NCBI RefSeq assembly: GCF_001606025.1
Contig: NZ_CP014945.1
Coordinates: forward strand, 1,922,001 to 1,986,000
From: Psychrobacter alimentarius
Lineage (GTDB): Bacteria > Pseudomonadota > Gammaproteobacteria > Pseudomonadales > Moraxellaceae
DNA length: 64,000 nucleotides
Reading direction: 5' to 3'
Positions 45,131-53,687 of this stretch are shown here, piece by piece. How positions within the stretch are numbered: the stretch's first letter is position 1; each line of letters begins with the position of its first letter. The translations under genes were made by a program, and so were the position numbers. The notes beneath the pieces were generated by a model. That model was not told where the DNA came from. It worked only from the letters and a program-made list of their open reading frames with translations, and searched no databases.

Positions 45131-46090
45131 ATGAAAACCACTCTTATAGCACATAACGTAATGTCTCACGATCCACTGTCAAGCAACCTTATCAACGATA
45201 ATGATGCTAAAACAATCCTATTTCCATCATCAGTGACGCCACCTTTTCCTGATACCTCAGATATTTTAGCAGCCTTAAGGACACAGGGCTGGACATTACT
45301 GCGAGGTCAGCACTACGATGTAGAGACGTTTAGCCAATTAATGAGACAATTGTGTCAAACGCTAACCTATGACCCTGCCCGACAAAACATCACTTCTGAA
45401 GCGCAAAAAGTGGATGCAGGCACGCATGCTATTGGCCTACATATCGAAAATGGCAATACGCCGATACCGCCTGACGTCATTGCTTTTTTTAGTGAATTGA
45501 GTGCCAAAAAAGGCTCACAAACGACCATTTGTGACGGATACGCTGTGTATCGAGCACTATCGCCTGAACTAAAAGCCCTATTTAGTCAACCAATACGTAT
45601 CAGTCGCTATTTGCCTCAAGTCATTTGGCAAAATTATGTAGCGACTGCAACAGGCAGAGCCGATGCCGTTGACACCATTAGTCTGGTGGATTTGAATCAA
45701 TTCATCACTGATACTACTAGCAAAACACTAACGCATCATGTAGAGCCTCAGGATGATGGTGGTGTGCGTTACATATTACAAATACCTGCTATCCGTACAG
45801 ATAACTTAAGTAGGCAGCCCGCCTTTGCCAATACGTTGCTTGGGCCATCATTTAACTATGAAAAACCTGAGTTCACGCTAGCAGATGGTCAAAGTGTGGA
45901 TGAAGCGCTGGTCGCTAAGCTCACGCAAATCTGTGAAAAATATACTCAAGAAGTGCATTGGCAAAACGGTGATGTGGTGATATTAGACAACAAACGCATC
46001 ATGCATGGTCGTCGTCAAATCGAGGTGCCTTTAGCTGAGCGTAAGCTTTATATTGCGATGGGACTTGGTATCAAAGATTCAGTCGATTAG
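45131..46090 (+). CDS. TauD/TfdA-like Fe(II)/2-oxoglutarate oxygenase
   Basis: 319-residue non-heme iron oxygenase-like protein. The iron-binding H-x-E is at H104/E106 (IGLHIENGN), the distal histidine near H292 (RIMHGRRQI), and the following arginine is the likely 2-oxoglutarate anchor. H-x-E in place of H-x-D occurs in clavaminate-synthase-like members, which act in natural-product pathways. The ATG at 45131 is preferred; an earlier in-frame ATG at 45089 overlaps the ligase stop by 4 bp and is also possible. Substrate unknown; an acyl chain or amino acid derivative fits the neighbours. Confidence 0.8.
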   Translation: MKTTLIAHNVMSHDPLSSNLINDNDAKTILFPSSVTPPFPDTSDILAALRTQGWTLLRGQHYDVETFSQLMRQLCQTLTYDPARQNITSEAQKVDAGTHAIGLHIENGNTPIPPDVIAFFSELSAKKGSQTTICDGYAVYRALSPELKALFSQPIRISRYLPQVIWQNYVATATGRADAVDTISLVDLNQFITDTTSKTLTHHVEPQDDGGVRYILQIPAIRTDNLSRQPAFANTLLGPSFNYEKPEFTLADGQSVDEALVAKLTQICEKYTQEVHWQNGDVVILDNKRIMHGRRQIEVPLAERKLYIAMGLGIKDSVD

Positions 46091-46182
46091 AAGCAGCACG
46101 TATCACTACAATTTGTGTTTCAAAAATCTATGCTTTAATAATTCATGTTTCCATAATCAGTATTCACTAAGGATTCGATATC

Positions 46183-47046
46183 ATGACATCATCTAATCAG
46201 CAATCAACATCTCAATCAAACCCAGCTCAGCCTATCCTGTCATATACCTTCCTCATTGGAGCTACAGGCGGTATCGGACAAGCGATCGCAACACAGTTAT
46301 GCGCACACAATCGACCTGTAATTTTGGTTGGACGTAATGCCCAAACGTTGACGTATTTGACTAAAAAACTGGCCAAAGAGTACCCTGATATACCACTACT
46401 GTCGCTCAGTTGTGATTTGAGCTCACGGGCATCACAAATCCAACTGATAGCAGCGCTGCAAGAGACGGTACAAGACTGTGGCAATGTCATTGATACGGTC
46501 ATACTCAATGCAGGTATCAATGATTTTGCTTTACTCACTGACCAAAGTGATGAAATTATCGAACAAATGATGTTGGTCAATGTGGCTTATCCCTTACAGC
46601 TAATAAAAAGACTGCTGCCTATATTAATGATTCAACAAAGCCCTAGCCAAATAATAAGTATTGGCTCAACGTTTGGAAGCATTGGTTATCCCGGTTTTAG
46701 TGCTTATAGTGCTAGTAAGTTTGCCTTACGCGGAGCCAGTGAAGCCTTGGGTCGGGAGTATGCCGATACCTCAGTGAAGTTTCGCTATTTTGCGCCCAGA
46801 GCCACAAAAACCACCATGAATAAAAATACCGTCGTTGCGATGAATCAAGCATTGAAGGTTAAGATGGACTCACCCGAAACAGTGGCAAAGGCATTGGTAA
46901 ACTTTATCTCAACCACAAAGTCTCATCAACATTTAGGCTTCCCCGAACGTTTTTTTGCATGGCTTAATCGGTTATTTCCCAATGTCGTTGGCAACGCCAT
47001 TGTCAAAGACTTACCCACCATCAAGCTATATGCTAAAAAAACGTAG
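46183..47046 (+). CDS. Short-chain dehydrogenase/reductase
   Basis: 287 residues. Cofactor loop LIGATGGIGQAIA, arginine in LVGRNAQ (NADP preference likely), NAG, catalytic serine in SIGSTFGS and Y-x-x-x-K in AYSASKFALRG. The ~60-residue C-terminal extension (LGFPERFFAWLNRLFPNVVG) may be a membrane-associating amphipathic segment. Last gene of the four-gene set, 92 bp after the oxygenase gene. Likely reduces or oxidises a carbonyl or alcohol on the pathway intermediate. Confidence 0.88.
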   Translation: MTSSNQQSTSQSNPAQPILSYTFLIGATGGIGQAIATQLCAHNRPVILVGRNAQTLTYLTKKLAKEYPDIPLLSLSCDLSSRASQIQLIAALQETVQDCGNVIDTVILNAGINDFALLTDQSDEIIEQMMLVNVAYPLQLIKRLLPILMIQQSPSQIISIGSTFGSIGYPGFSAYSASKFALRGASEALGREYADTSVKFRYFAPRATKTTMNKNTVVAMNQALKVKMDSPETVAKALVNFISTTKSHQHLGFPERFFAWLNRLFPNVVGNAIVKDLPTIKLYAKKT

Positions 47047-47081
47047 GGGTTGACTCGGTACTCGTCGCATGAGTTTGCCCC

Positions 47082-47780
47082 TTAAACAGCCACACCAAAC
47101 AAACGACCAATTAAGGCGGTTGCCATCATTGCGAGTATGCCCCAAGTAACGATTCTGGTCGTCGCACGGATAACAGGCGCGCCGCCTAGACGAGCAGAGA
47201 TAATTCCAAGCAGTATCAAGCCCATAATCGTCAAAATCGCTAATGACCATACCAAAGTACTTGCTGGTAAGAGTACTATACCGATAATCGGGAGTATCGC
47301 TCCAGCCACGAACGACAGACCCGAGGCGACCGATGCATGAATGGGTTTTGCCTGACTAAGATCCGTAAGCCCAATCTCATCACGCGCATGAGTCTCTAGC
47401 GCACTGTGCTCAGTCAAACTCACAGCAACCTGCCTTGCTAACTCGTGATTCAGTCCGCGTGCCTCATAAATTTTTGTGAGCTCTAGTAACTCGCGCTCAG
47501 CGTTATGCGTCAGCTCATATCTTTCTTTATCAAGATCCGCTTTTTCGGTATCTGCCTGCGATGAGACAGAAATATACTCGCCAGCAGCCATAGACAAAGC
47601 GCCTGCCGTCAATGCTGCCATGCCTGTCAGCAGTAATGTCTGGCTGCTTGGTCCAGCCGCTGCTACCCCAACCAGCAAACTGGCAGTCGAAATTAGACCA
47701 TCATTTGCGCCCAGCACTGCCGCCCGCAGCCAATGATTGCGATTGCTCAAATGCGTTTCGTCATGAATAGAATGATGCAT
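47082..47780 (-). CDS. VIT1/CCC1-family iron/manganese transporter
   Basis: 232-residue membrane protein, about five spans. HNWLRAAVLGANDGLIS-type opening (here RNHWLRAAVLGANDGLISTASLL), a cytoplasmic metal-binding stretch rich in Glu (ERELLELTKIYEARGL, HSALETHARDE), and two C-terminal spans match the VIT family, which moves Fe2+ or Mn2+ out of the cytosol. The ATG at 47780 is used because GGGGG precedes it; an upstream frame extension lacks support. It is downstream of an iron-linked two-component operon and may relieve iron stress. Confidence 0.88.
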   Translation of the reverse strand: MHHSIHDETHLSNRNHWLRAAVLGANDGLISTASLLVGVAAAGPSSQTLLLTGMAALTAGALSMAAGEYISVSSQADTEKADLDKERYELTHNAERELLELTKIYEARGLNHELARQVAVSLTEHSALETHARDEIGLTDLSQAKPIHASVASGLSFVAGAILPIIGIVLLPASTLVWSLAILTIMGLILLGIISARLGGAPVIRATTRIVTWGILAMMATALIGRLFGVAV

Positions 47781-48051
47781 AAGACCCCCAAAAGTGTAGA
47801 CATAAAAACATGACTCTAATGACATTTTTGATGCCACCGCAGCTCATACCATTTGAGACGTAAGAATATATCAAGCTTACGCTACAGCTCATACTCAATA
47901 CTCAATAAGATGGCTACGCGATATACTGATGCATGGTTGATATAAATCTTGACGGCTTGCGGTACCATTACCGACAAACGACAAAACCTTTGTTTTGCTC
48001 ACATAGCATTGCGCCCACGATGACTCTTTTTTATAGTGACCTGACGATAAC

Positions 48052-49587
48052 TTATGGTGGCAACGTCTTTGATAGTGGTTTTTTACTTCTTATCGTGACG
48101 ACAAAACCTGTTTTTGGTGCCGCGCGATTGGCAAAATCTAGCGTGAGGTTGTGAAGCTCGGCGATTCGATTGGCGATTGACAAGCCCAGACCACTGCCTA
48201 GCTGTGCTTGACCAGCTGGACGATAGAAGCGTTCGCTGAGTCGCTCTAGTTGTTCTGGATCGACGCCCACACCGTTATCGATCACTCTGATCGTATTTAC
48301 ATCTAAATGCAGCTCAATCAGACAGCCTTCTGGACAGTAGCGAATGGCATTGTCTAATAGGTTGCGGATTAACAATTTAAACAATACTGGATTGATGCAT
48401 ATGGGCAAAATATCCTCAGGACTGTGACACTGCACTATACGTTTTAATTGGATGTGCTTTTCACGCGCCAGACGGTTCACATCACTGAGTACCGTATTGG
48501 TGAGTGTGAGCCAGTCTGGACGTTCTAATTGCTCAGGTGGCAATTGCTGTTGTGGCTCCAACTTGGCCAAAATCAGTAGTTGCTCGACCAAATGCGTGGC
48601 TCGCTCAATGCCATCGCTGATCTTTTGCGTGTGATAAAACAACTGATCGTCATCTTCTATCCCAGACAATTGCAATAGCTGCTGTTGCAATAGATCTGCC
48701 TGTAGCTTTAAAGCAGCCAGCGGACTACGCAGCTCATGAGAGGCATCCGCCGTGAAGCGCTGTTCACGTTCTAGAGTGTCTGCCACTTTAATAAACAATA
48801 CATTCAAAGCCGTGACTAATGGTTGAATCTCTTGTGGGACATCTGCTGTAATAGGACTATCATCTTGCGGCTGTCGCTGTTCAACCTCAGTACTGATTTG
48901 ACTGAGCGGCATCAGTCCGCGCCGTATCAACCAAACGGCCAAAATCATAAAGGCAAATAAGCCAATCAACATAGGCAGCACTTGCACAGACATGGCTTTA
49001 ACAATCATTTCTTGACGAGAGTCAAGGCTTTGACCAACCACCAATACCCGTCCTTCACGCATACCATCGTTTTTGTTATCGTTGTCGTTATTATAGTCTT
49101 CATGCGCATAGAATAATCGCCAACGCTTGCTAAAGGGATTCAAGCGCTGATAGGCTGAGTTATCATCTTCTACAAAACCACGCTGGTCTGGCAAAAAAGA
49201 AAAAGACTGACCATTCTCGTCAGCTGCCAATAGATGTCCCTGTCTATCCCAAATGGCAAAACCCATATAATCATCTTCGGCATCGCCAAGATCCCCTGAT
49301 AGCTCCTTACTTTTCAAATTATATATCTTGGCAACAGGTACTTCGCTATCCACCTTTTCGTTACTATTTTCACTCTCACCTTGGCGGTTTTCTTGCTCGC
49401 TGCGCTCTTGATCATTGTCATTTGCAGATATGCCAATCAAATAGCGCACAACTTGCGTAATCTGTGTGTCATTCATCTCATTGATTTCATGCCACAATCG
49501 CCAAGCAATAAAGCTCGATGTGATCAGCCACAGTAAAGGCAGACCAATGAGTAAAGAGATTAACAAGCGCTGCTGTATACTTTTCAT
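48052..49587 (-). CDS. Sensor histidine kinase, QseC/PmrB-type
   Basis: 511-residue sensor kinase. First span LLISLLIGLPLLWLITSSFIAW, a ~150-residue periplasmic sensor, second span VLPMLIGLFAFMILAVWLIRRG, HAMP-like linker, H-box FTADASHELRSPLAALK, N-box RNLLDNAIRYCP, G1 DNGVGVD and G2 LGSGLGLSIAN. The sensor region holds two acidic, Asn/Asp/Glu-rich insertions (one with an E-x-x-E as in ERSE). PmrB-type kinases bind Fe3+ through E-x-x-E, which together with the iron-gene surroundings suggests metal sensing, but this is inference. Transcribed after the response regulator gene (49-bp gap). Confidence 0.9.
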   Translation of the reverse strand: MKSIQQRLLISLLIGLPLLWLITSSFIAWRLWHEINEMNDTQITQVVRYLIGISANDNDQERSEQENRQGESENSNEKVDSEVPVAKIYNLKSKELSGDLGDAEDDYMGFAIWDRQGHLLAADENGQSFSFLPDQRGFVEDDNSAYQRLNPFSKRWRLFYAHEDYNNDNDNKNDGMREGRVLVVGQSLDSRQEMIVKAMSVQVLPMLIGLFAFMILAVWLIRRGLMPLSQISTEVEQRQPQDDSPITADVPQEIQPLVTALNVLFIKVADTLEREQRFTADASHELRSPLAALKLQADLLQQQLLQLSGIEDDDQLFYHTQKISDGIERATHLVEQLLILAKLEPQQQLPPEQLERPDWLTLTNTVLSDVNRLAREKHIQLKRIVQCHSPEDILPICINPVLFKLLIRNLLDNAIRYCPEGCLIELHLDVNTIRVIDNGVGVDPEQLERLSERFYRPAGQAQLGSGLGLSIANRIAELHNLTLDFANRAAPKTGFVVTIRSKKPLSKTLPP

Positions 49588-49636
49588 AAGCTCATATATT
49601 GCTCATATAGTAAAACTCAAACTAGATATAGATCAT

Positions 49637-50308
49637 TTATTGGCCAAGCGCTGGATTGAGATAATAGCCAATACCGCGCTTGGTTAGAATAAAGTCATTG
49701 CCCAGTTTTTTGCGTAAATGGTGGATATGTACTTCTATCGCGTTACTATCGATGTCTTGTTGCCAGCCATACAGCTTGTCCTCCAAACTGGCTCGACTAT
49801 GAACTTGTTTGGGATGCGTCAACATTTGCTCGAGTACAGCCACTTCTTTGATGGTTAATTCGATAACTTGACCTTGGTAAGAGACTTGATGGTTGTGCGG
49901 CCAATAAGCGACCTCACCATAGCAAATCTCAGGTTGACTGCGTCCCTGACTGCGCCGTATCAAAGCTTGCAAGCGCGCCACCACCTCATCTAAGGCAAAC
50001 GGCTTGACCAAATAATCATCGGCGCCTGCATTCAATCCCGCCACTCGATTAGCAATGGCATCACGAGCAGTGATGATCAACACAGGTGTGTCCAGCCGTT
50101 TGTGTCGCCAATTTTGTAGTACCGTCATCCCGTCCCCTTTTGGCAAAGTCAAATCCAGCAATACGGCATCAAACATATTTTCTTGCAACGCCATCTCACC
50201 CTGTTTGGCATCACGGAACCAATCGACCATCATGCCGTGACTTTTTAGGCCAAGCACGATACCTTCTGCAATATTGTTATCGTCTTCTATTAGTAATATG
50301 CGCGCCAT
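49637..50308 (-). CDS. OmpR-family response regulator, QseB/PmrA-type
   Basis: 223 residues. Receiver domain with D9/D10, phospho-acceptor D52 (VLLDLTLP) and K in YLVKPFAL; C-terminal winged helix with SNAIEVHIHHLRKKLG and RGIGYYL, the QseB/PmrA signature. Such regulators bind TTAA-N7-TTAA direct repeats; two repeats of this kind are visible at 42387 and 51027. The start is the ATG at 50308 with GGGGTGG upstream; a GTG at 50314 is in frame. It lies between the cytochrome b561 and kinase genes in one operon. Confidence 0.92.
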   Translation of the reverse strand: MARILLIEDDNNIAEGIVLGLKSHGMMVDWFRDAKQGEMALQENMFDAVLLDLTLPKGDGMTVLQNWRHKRLDTPVLIITARDAIANRVAGLNAGADDYLVKPFALDEVVARLQALIRRSQGRSQPEICYGEVAYWPHNHQVSYQGQVIELTIKEVAVLEQMLTHPKQVHSRASLEDKLYGWQQDIDSNAIEVHIHHLRKKLGNDFILTKRGIGYYLNPALGQ

Positions 50309-50330
50309 AACCACCCCATTATTTTATATA

Positions 50331-50933
50331 TTATCGTGGACGACGTATCGTCACCGTCTTATTACCTGTTATCATCGATTTAACGAGATTTTGCCGTTCC
50401 CAATAACTCATGACAATCGCAGAAACAATATGTAAGGGGACAAGTAAGTATAAACTATTGGCCAGTGTTTCATGGATTTCTTCAAGCAGGTTTTTATCAC
50501 CAAAAACGTTTGCTTCCAGCAGATAACCACTGATACCTAACCCTATAATCACAGCCCATAGCGCAAGCATCATGATGGCAGCCAATGGATTGTGTCCAAG
50601 ATGCTGCTCATCTATACGGCGAGCGCCCAAATCAGATAGGTGACGCTTGATACGAGAGGGCGTGGGCAAAAAATCACTAAAACGGGCGTAGCGCGTGCCA
50701 ACCAACCCCCAAAGTAGACGTACGACTACCAGCCCTACCACGGTGTAACCAACATATTGATGCCATTCACTGCCCTCTTCAGTAAAGAACAGGTTGGCCG
50801 TGATACCAGCTGCTACTGTCCAGTGCGTCACTCTGACTAAAATATCCCAGACACGTATCTGCCTCGTTTTAGGGGTATTTGATAACAAAAGATCGGACTC
50901 ATGGGTCGGATTTATTACGCTGTTTTTAATCAT
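50331..50933 (-). CDS. Cytochrome b561-family membrane protein
   Basis: About 200 residues, a Ni/Fe-hydrogenase-type b-cytochrome (cytochrome b561) with four spans. Putative heme histidines are in RVTHWTVAAG (span 1), EWHQYVGYTVVGLVVV (span 2), EIHETLANSLYLLVPLHIVS (span 4). VWDILVRVTHW is the characteristic opening. Such proteins shuttle electrons in the membrane. It is the first gene of the operon with the response regulator and kinase (22-bp gap to the regulator), so redox or iron stress is a plausible theme. The ATG at 50933 fits AGGGA spacing better than the two just upstream. Confidence 0.85.
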   Translation of the reverse strand: MIKNSVINPTHESDLLLSNTPKTRQIRVWDILVRVTHWTVAAGITANLFFTEEGSEWHQYVGYTVVGLVVVRLLWGLVGTRYARFSDFLPTPSRIKRHLSDLGARRIDEQHLGHNPLAAIMMLALWAVIIGLGISGYLLEANVFGDKNLLEEIHETLANSLYLLVPLHIVSAIVMSYWERQNLVKSMITGNKTVTIRRPR

Positions 50934-51026
50934 AGCCATCATTCCCTAGATAGTTCATTGATTTGCGAGCAAGAGAATCGTTAGACATCGAATCTAATTG
51001 AGATATCGCTATTACAACAGACCAAT

Positions 51027-51043
51027 CTTAAGACAAGCTTACG
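51027..51043. promoter_or_regulatory. PmrA-box-like direct repeat before the cytochrome b561-regulator-kinase operon
   Basis: CTTAAG-ACAAG-CTTACG, two near-identical hexamers with 5-bp spacing (11-bp period), the pattern bound by PmrA-type regulators. It lies about 95 bp upstream of the minus-strand operon, which suggests autoregulation. The 363-bp gap to the next gene also has a Fur-box-like site at its other end. Confidence 0.5.
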
Positions 51044-51242
51044 CTATGACCAATCAACACCATTTAATTTATTTGCGGACAAATATTGGGCAATTTGATA
51101 CATGCAGCAAGGCTTTTGTCCAAATAACTACTGATAAGCTCAGCCTTCTTTATCCGTATGAGGTTAAACAATAAAATAACGTTGGTAACCATTTATATTC
51201 TTGACAGACAGGTTAAAACTTAATCTTGTAATAATATTGTAA

Positions 51243-51261
51243 TGAAAACAATTATCATTAT
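51243..51261. promoter_or_regulatory. Fur-box-like site before TonB receptor 2
   Basis: GAAAACAATTATCATTATA matches 14 of 19 Fur consensus positions, 36 bp before the receptor start. Confidence 0.6.
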
Positions 51262-51296
51262 AATAAGCACTTCAACCATCTGCTGGAACTGTTTTC

Positions 51297-53552
51297 ATGC
51301 AACTGTCTCGTTTATATTCTGCTTTATTTCGCTCGCCATCTTCACTACGAGCACTAGGTTCAACCTGCCTATCCACTTCGGTACTACTGATCGGCGCAAG
51401 CCAAGTTGCATGGGCACAAACTGAGCCCAACACGGATACTCAGTCTGATCCTAGTGTGGTGTTGGATACGATTGTAGTGACCAGCAGTGCTGACGCTTCA
51501 GCAGATGGACTGCCAACTGCCTATGAAGGTGGTCAAGTGGCGACTGGTAGCCGCGTCGGTATCTTGGGCAATCAAGATATTATGGACACGCCGTTCTCCA
51601 CCACTTCTTATACCAACGAATACATCACCAATCAGCAAGCACAAAGTGTGGGTGATCTGCTCAAAAAAGACCCGACTGTCCGCGTCGCAAGAGGCTTTGG
51701 TAACTTTCAAGAAGCCTATTTTATGCGCGGTTTTGTGACGACATCAGATGACACGATGTACAACGGTCTATACGGTATATTGCCAAGACAGTACATCGCG
51801 ACTGAATTGTTTGAGCGCGTCGAAGTCCAGCGCGGTGCTTCTACTATGCTAAATGGTGCTGCTCCAAGTGGTGGTAACTCAGGTGGTACGATTAATCTAT
51901 TACCGAAACGCGCTGGTAATGAGCCACTACGTGAGGTGACGCTCGGTTATGGTCCGGGCGATCAAGGCAAAGTAGCAGTAGATGTGAGTGACCGCTTTGG
52001 TGCAGATGATGCGTTTGGCGTTCGTTTCAACGCCGCTTATCAAGATGATGACAGCGCCATCGACGACGAATCTGCAACATTGGGTTTAGCCGCTTTGGGT
52101 CTAGACTATAGAGGCGATCAGTATCGACTGTCTGCTGACTTGGGTTGGCAGGACAATAAACTGGAAGAAACCCGTCCTAGTGTCACTCTTGCAGGCGCTT
52201 CTAGAGTACCAAGTGCACCCAAAGGCTCAAAAAACTGGGTACAACCTTGGACGTATTCAAACGAAAAAGATGTATTCGGTACCATTAGAGGCGAATATGA
52301 TTTTAATGACAGTATCACCGCTTATGGCGCTTACGGCATGCGACGTGGTGATGAAGACAATTCATTATCAGACCTTACTGTAACCAATACTAATGGTGCT
52401 GGTACTACCGCTCGTTTTGACAATATTCGTGAAGATAAAGTACAAAGTGCCGAGCTTGGTCTGCGTGGTCAATGGCAGACGGGGAAGATTGATCATGATT
52501 GGGTGATTGCAGCCGATCTTTATGATCAAGAAGAAAAAGGTGCGTATGCTTTTGAGGGTGCTCGTCCCAATAATTTATATCGCCCCATTAAATATCGTGA
52601 TAACAGCTGGTCAGATACTGCTGTTTTCGTCGGTAACGCGAATAACCCAACACTCACTAACGAGAAAAAATTGCAAAGCTTTGCCCTAGCAGATACTTTC
52701 TCTCTATTCGATGACAAATTAAAAACCACATTAGGCGTTCGTCATCAGAACATAGAAACAACCAGCTATGACTTCAATACACAGGCTAAAACCGCTACCT
52801 ATGATGAAAGCAAATGGACACCTAGTATCGGCATTGTTTATCAACCAACTATGGACTGGTCTGTCTATGGTAACTACATTGAAAGCCTCGCACCAGGAAA
52901 GAAAGCACCTCTAGAGAATGGTGGTAACCCTGTTACCAATGCAGGACAAGACTTAGCCCCTTATGTTAGTGAGCAAACGGAAGTGGGCGTCAAATATGAC
53001 AATGGTACAATTGGCAGTAGCTTAGCGATATTCCGTATAGATGCTGCACGTGCTTATATTGATGACACCAATACTTTTACAGCAAATGGTGAAAACCGTC
53101 ATCAAGGTGCCGAGTTATCAATATTCGGTAGTCCAAGCGAAAACATGCGCTTGATCGCAGGTGTCAGTTATTTGAGTGCTAAGCAAAAAGATACAGGTGA
53201 TGTAACATTGGACGGCAATCGAGTGATTGGTCTGCCCAAACTCCAAAGTAACGTTAACCTAGAATACGATCTAGCAGCCGTCGAAGGATTAACATTAACA
53301 GGCGATATTATACATACGGGCGCTCGTTATGCTGATAATGCTAATACTTTGAAAGTTGATGGCTATACCACTTTGGACCTTGGTGCCCGCTATCGTACGG
53401 TACTGGCAGGACAAGATGTCACGTTAAAAGGCATGGTGACCAACGTCACTGGTGAAGACTACTGGCAGTCAGTAGGTGGTTATACAGATTTCGGTTATCT
53501 AAATGCAGGCGATCCTACTGCACTGAAAGTATCAGCGACTTTTAATTTTTAA
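51297..53552 (+). CDS. TonB-dependent siderophore receptor 2 (FcuA-like)
   Basis: 751-residue outer-membrane receptor. Signal peptide ends at VAWA|QTE; TonB box in VLDTIVVTSS; plug with MDTPFSTTSYTNEYI, VGDLLKKDPTVRVARGFGNFQ, MRGFVTTSDDTMYNGLYG and VEVQRGASTMLNGAAPSGG, wording seen in FcuA-type ferrichrome/hydroxamate receptors; barrel ends in KVSATFNF with the terminal Phe. No STN domain. Fur-box-like site just upstream, and a strong terminator downstream shared with the PepSY gene. Exact siderophore unknown. Confidence 0.92.
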   Translation: MQLSRLYSALFRSPSSLRALGSTCLSTSVLLIGASQVAWAQTEPNTDTQSDPSVVLDTIVVTSSADASADGLPTAYEGGQVATGSRVGILGNQDIMDTPFSTTSYTNEYITNQQAQSVGDLLKKDPTVRVARGFGNFQEAYFMRGFVTTSDDTMYNGLYGILPRQYIATELFERVEVQRGASTMLNGAAPSGGNSGGTINLLPKRAGNEPLREVTLGYGPGDQGKVAVDVSDRFGADDAFGVRFNAAYQDDDSAIDDESATLGLAALGLDYRGDQYRLSADLGWQDNKLEETRPSVTLAGASRVPSAPKGSKNWVQPWTYSNEKDVFGTIRGEYDFNDSITAYGAYGMRRGDEDNSLSDLTVTNTNGAGTTARFDNIREDKVQSAELGLRGQWQTGKIDHDWVIAADLYDQEEKGAYAFEGARPNNLYRPIKYRDNSWSDTAVFVGNANNPTLTNEKKLQSFALADTFSLFDDKLKTTLGVRHQNIETTSYDFNTQAKTATYDESKWTPSIGIVYQPTMDWSVYGNYIESLAPGKKAPLENGGNPVTNAGQDLAPYVSEQTEVGVKYDNGTIGSSLAIFRIDAARAYIDDTNTFTANGENRHQGAELSIFGSPSENMRLIAGVSYLSAKQKDTGDVTLDGNRVIGLPKLQSNVNLEYDLAAVEGLTLTGDIIHTGARYADNANTLKVDGYTTLDLGARYRTVLAGQDVTLKGMVTNVTGEDYWQSVGGYTDFGYLNAGDPTALKVSATFNF

Positions 53553-53602
53553 GACATACGAGTAAAAGCATACAGCGTCAATCATACTGATCCACTTTCA
53601 AT

Positions 53603-53637
53603 AAAAAGGGCGTCTTACTAAAAGACGCCCTTTTTTA
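53603..53637. terminator. Bidirectional intrinsic terminator
   Basis: AAAAAGGGCGTCTT and AAGACGCCCTTTTTT form a strong stem with A and T tracts between the convergent receptor 2 and PepSY genes. Confidence 0.93.
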
Positions 53638-53687
53638 GTACCCAAATAAATTGTTTAATTTAATATAAATGCGATTTTACTGAAGCT

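Noticed and set aside
51242..51424. Small frame overlapping the start of TonB receptor 2
   Set aside because: It covers the Fur-box region and the receptor signal peptide in another frame, with no ribosome binding site.
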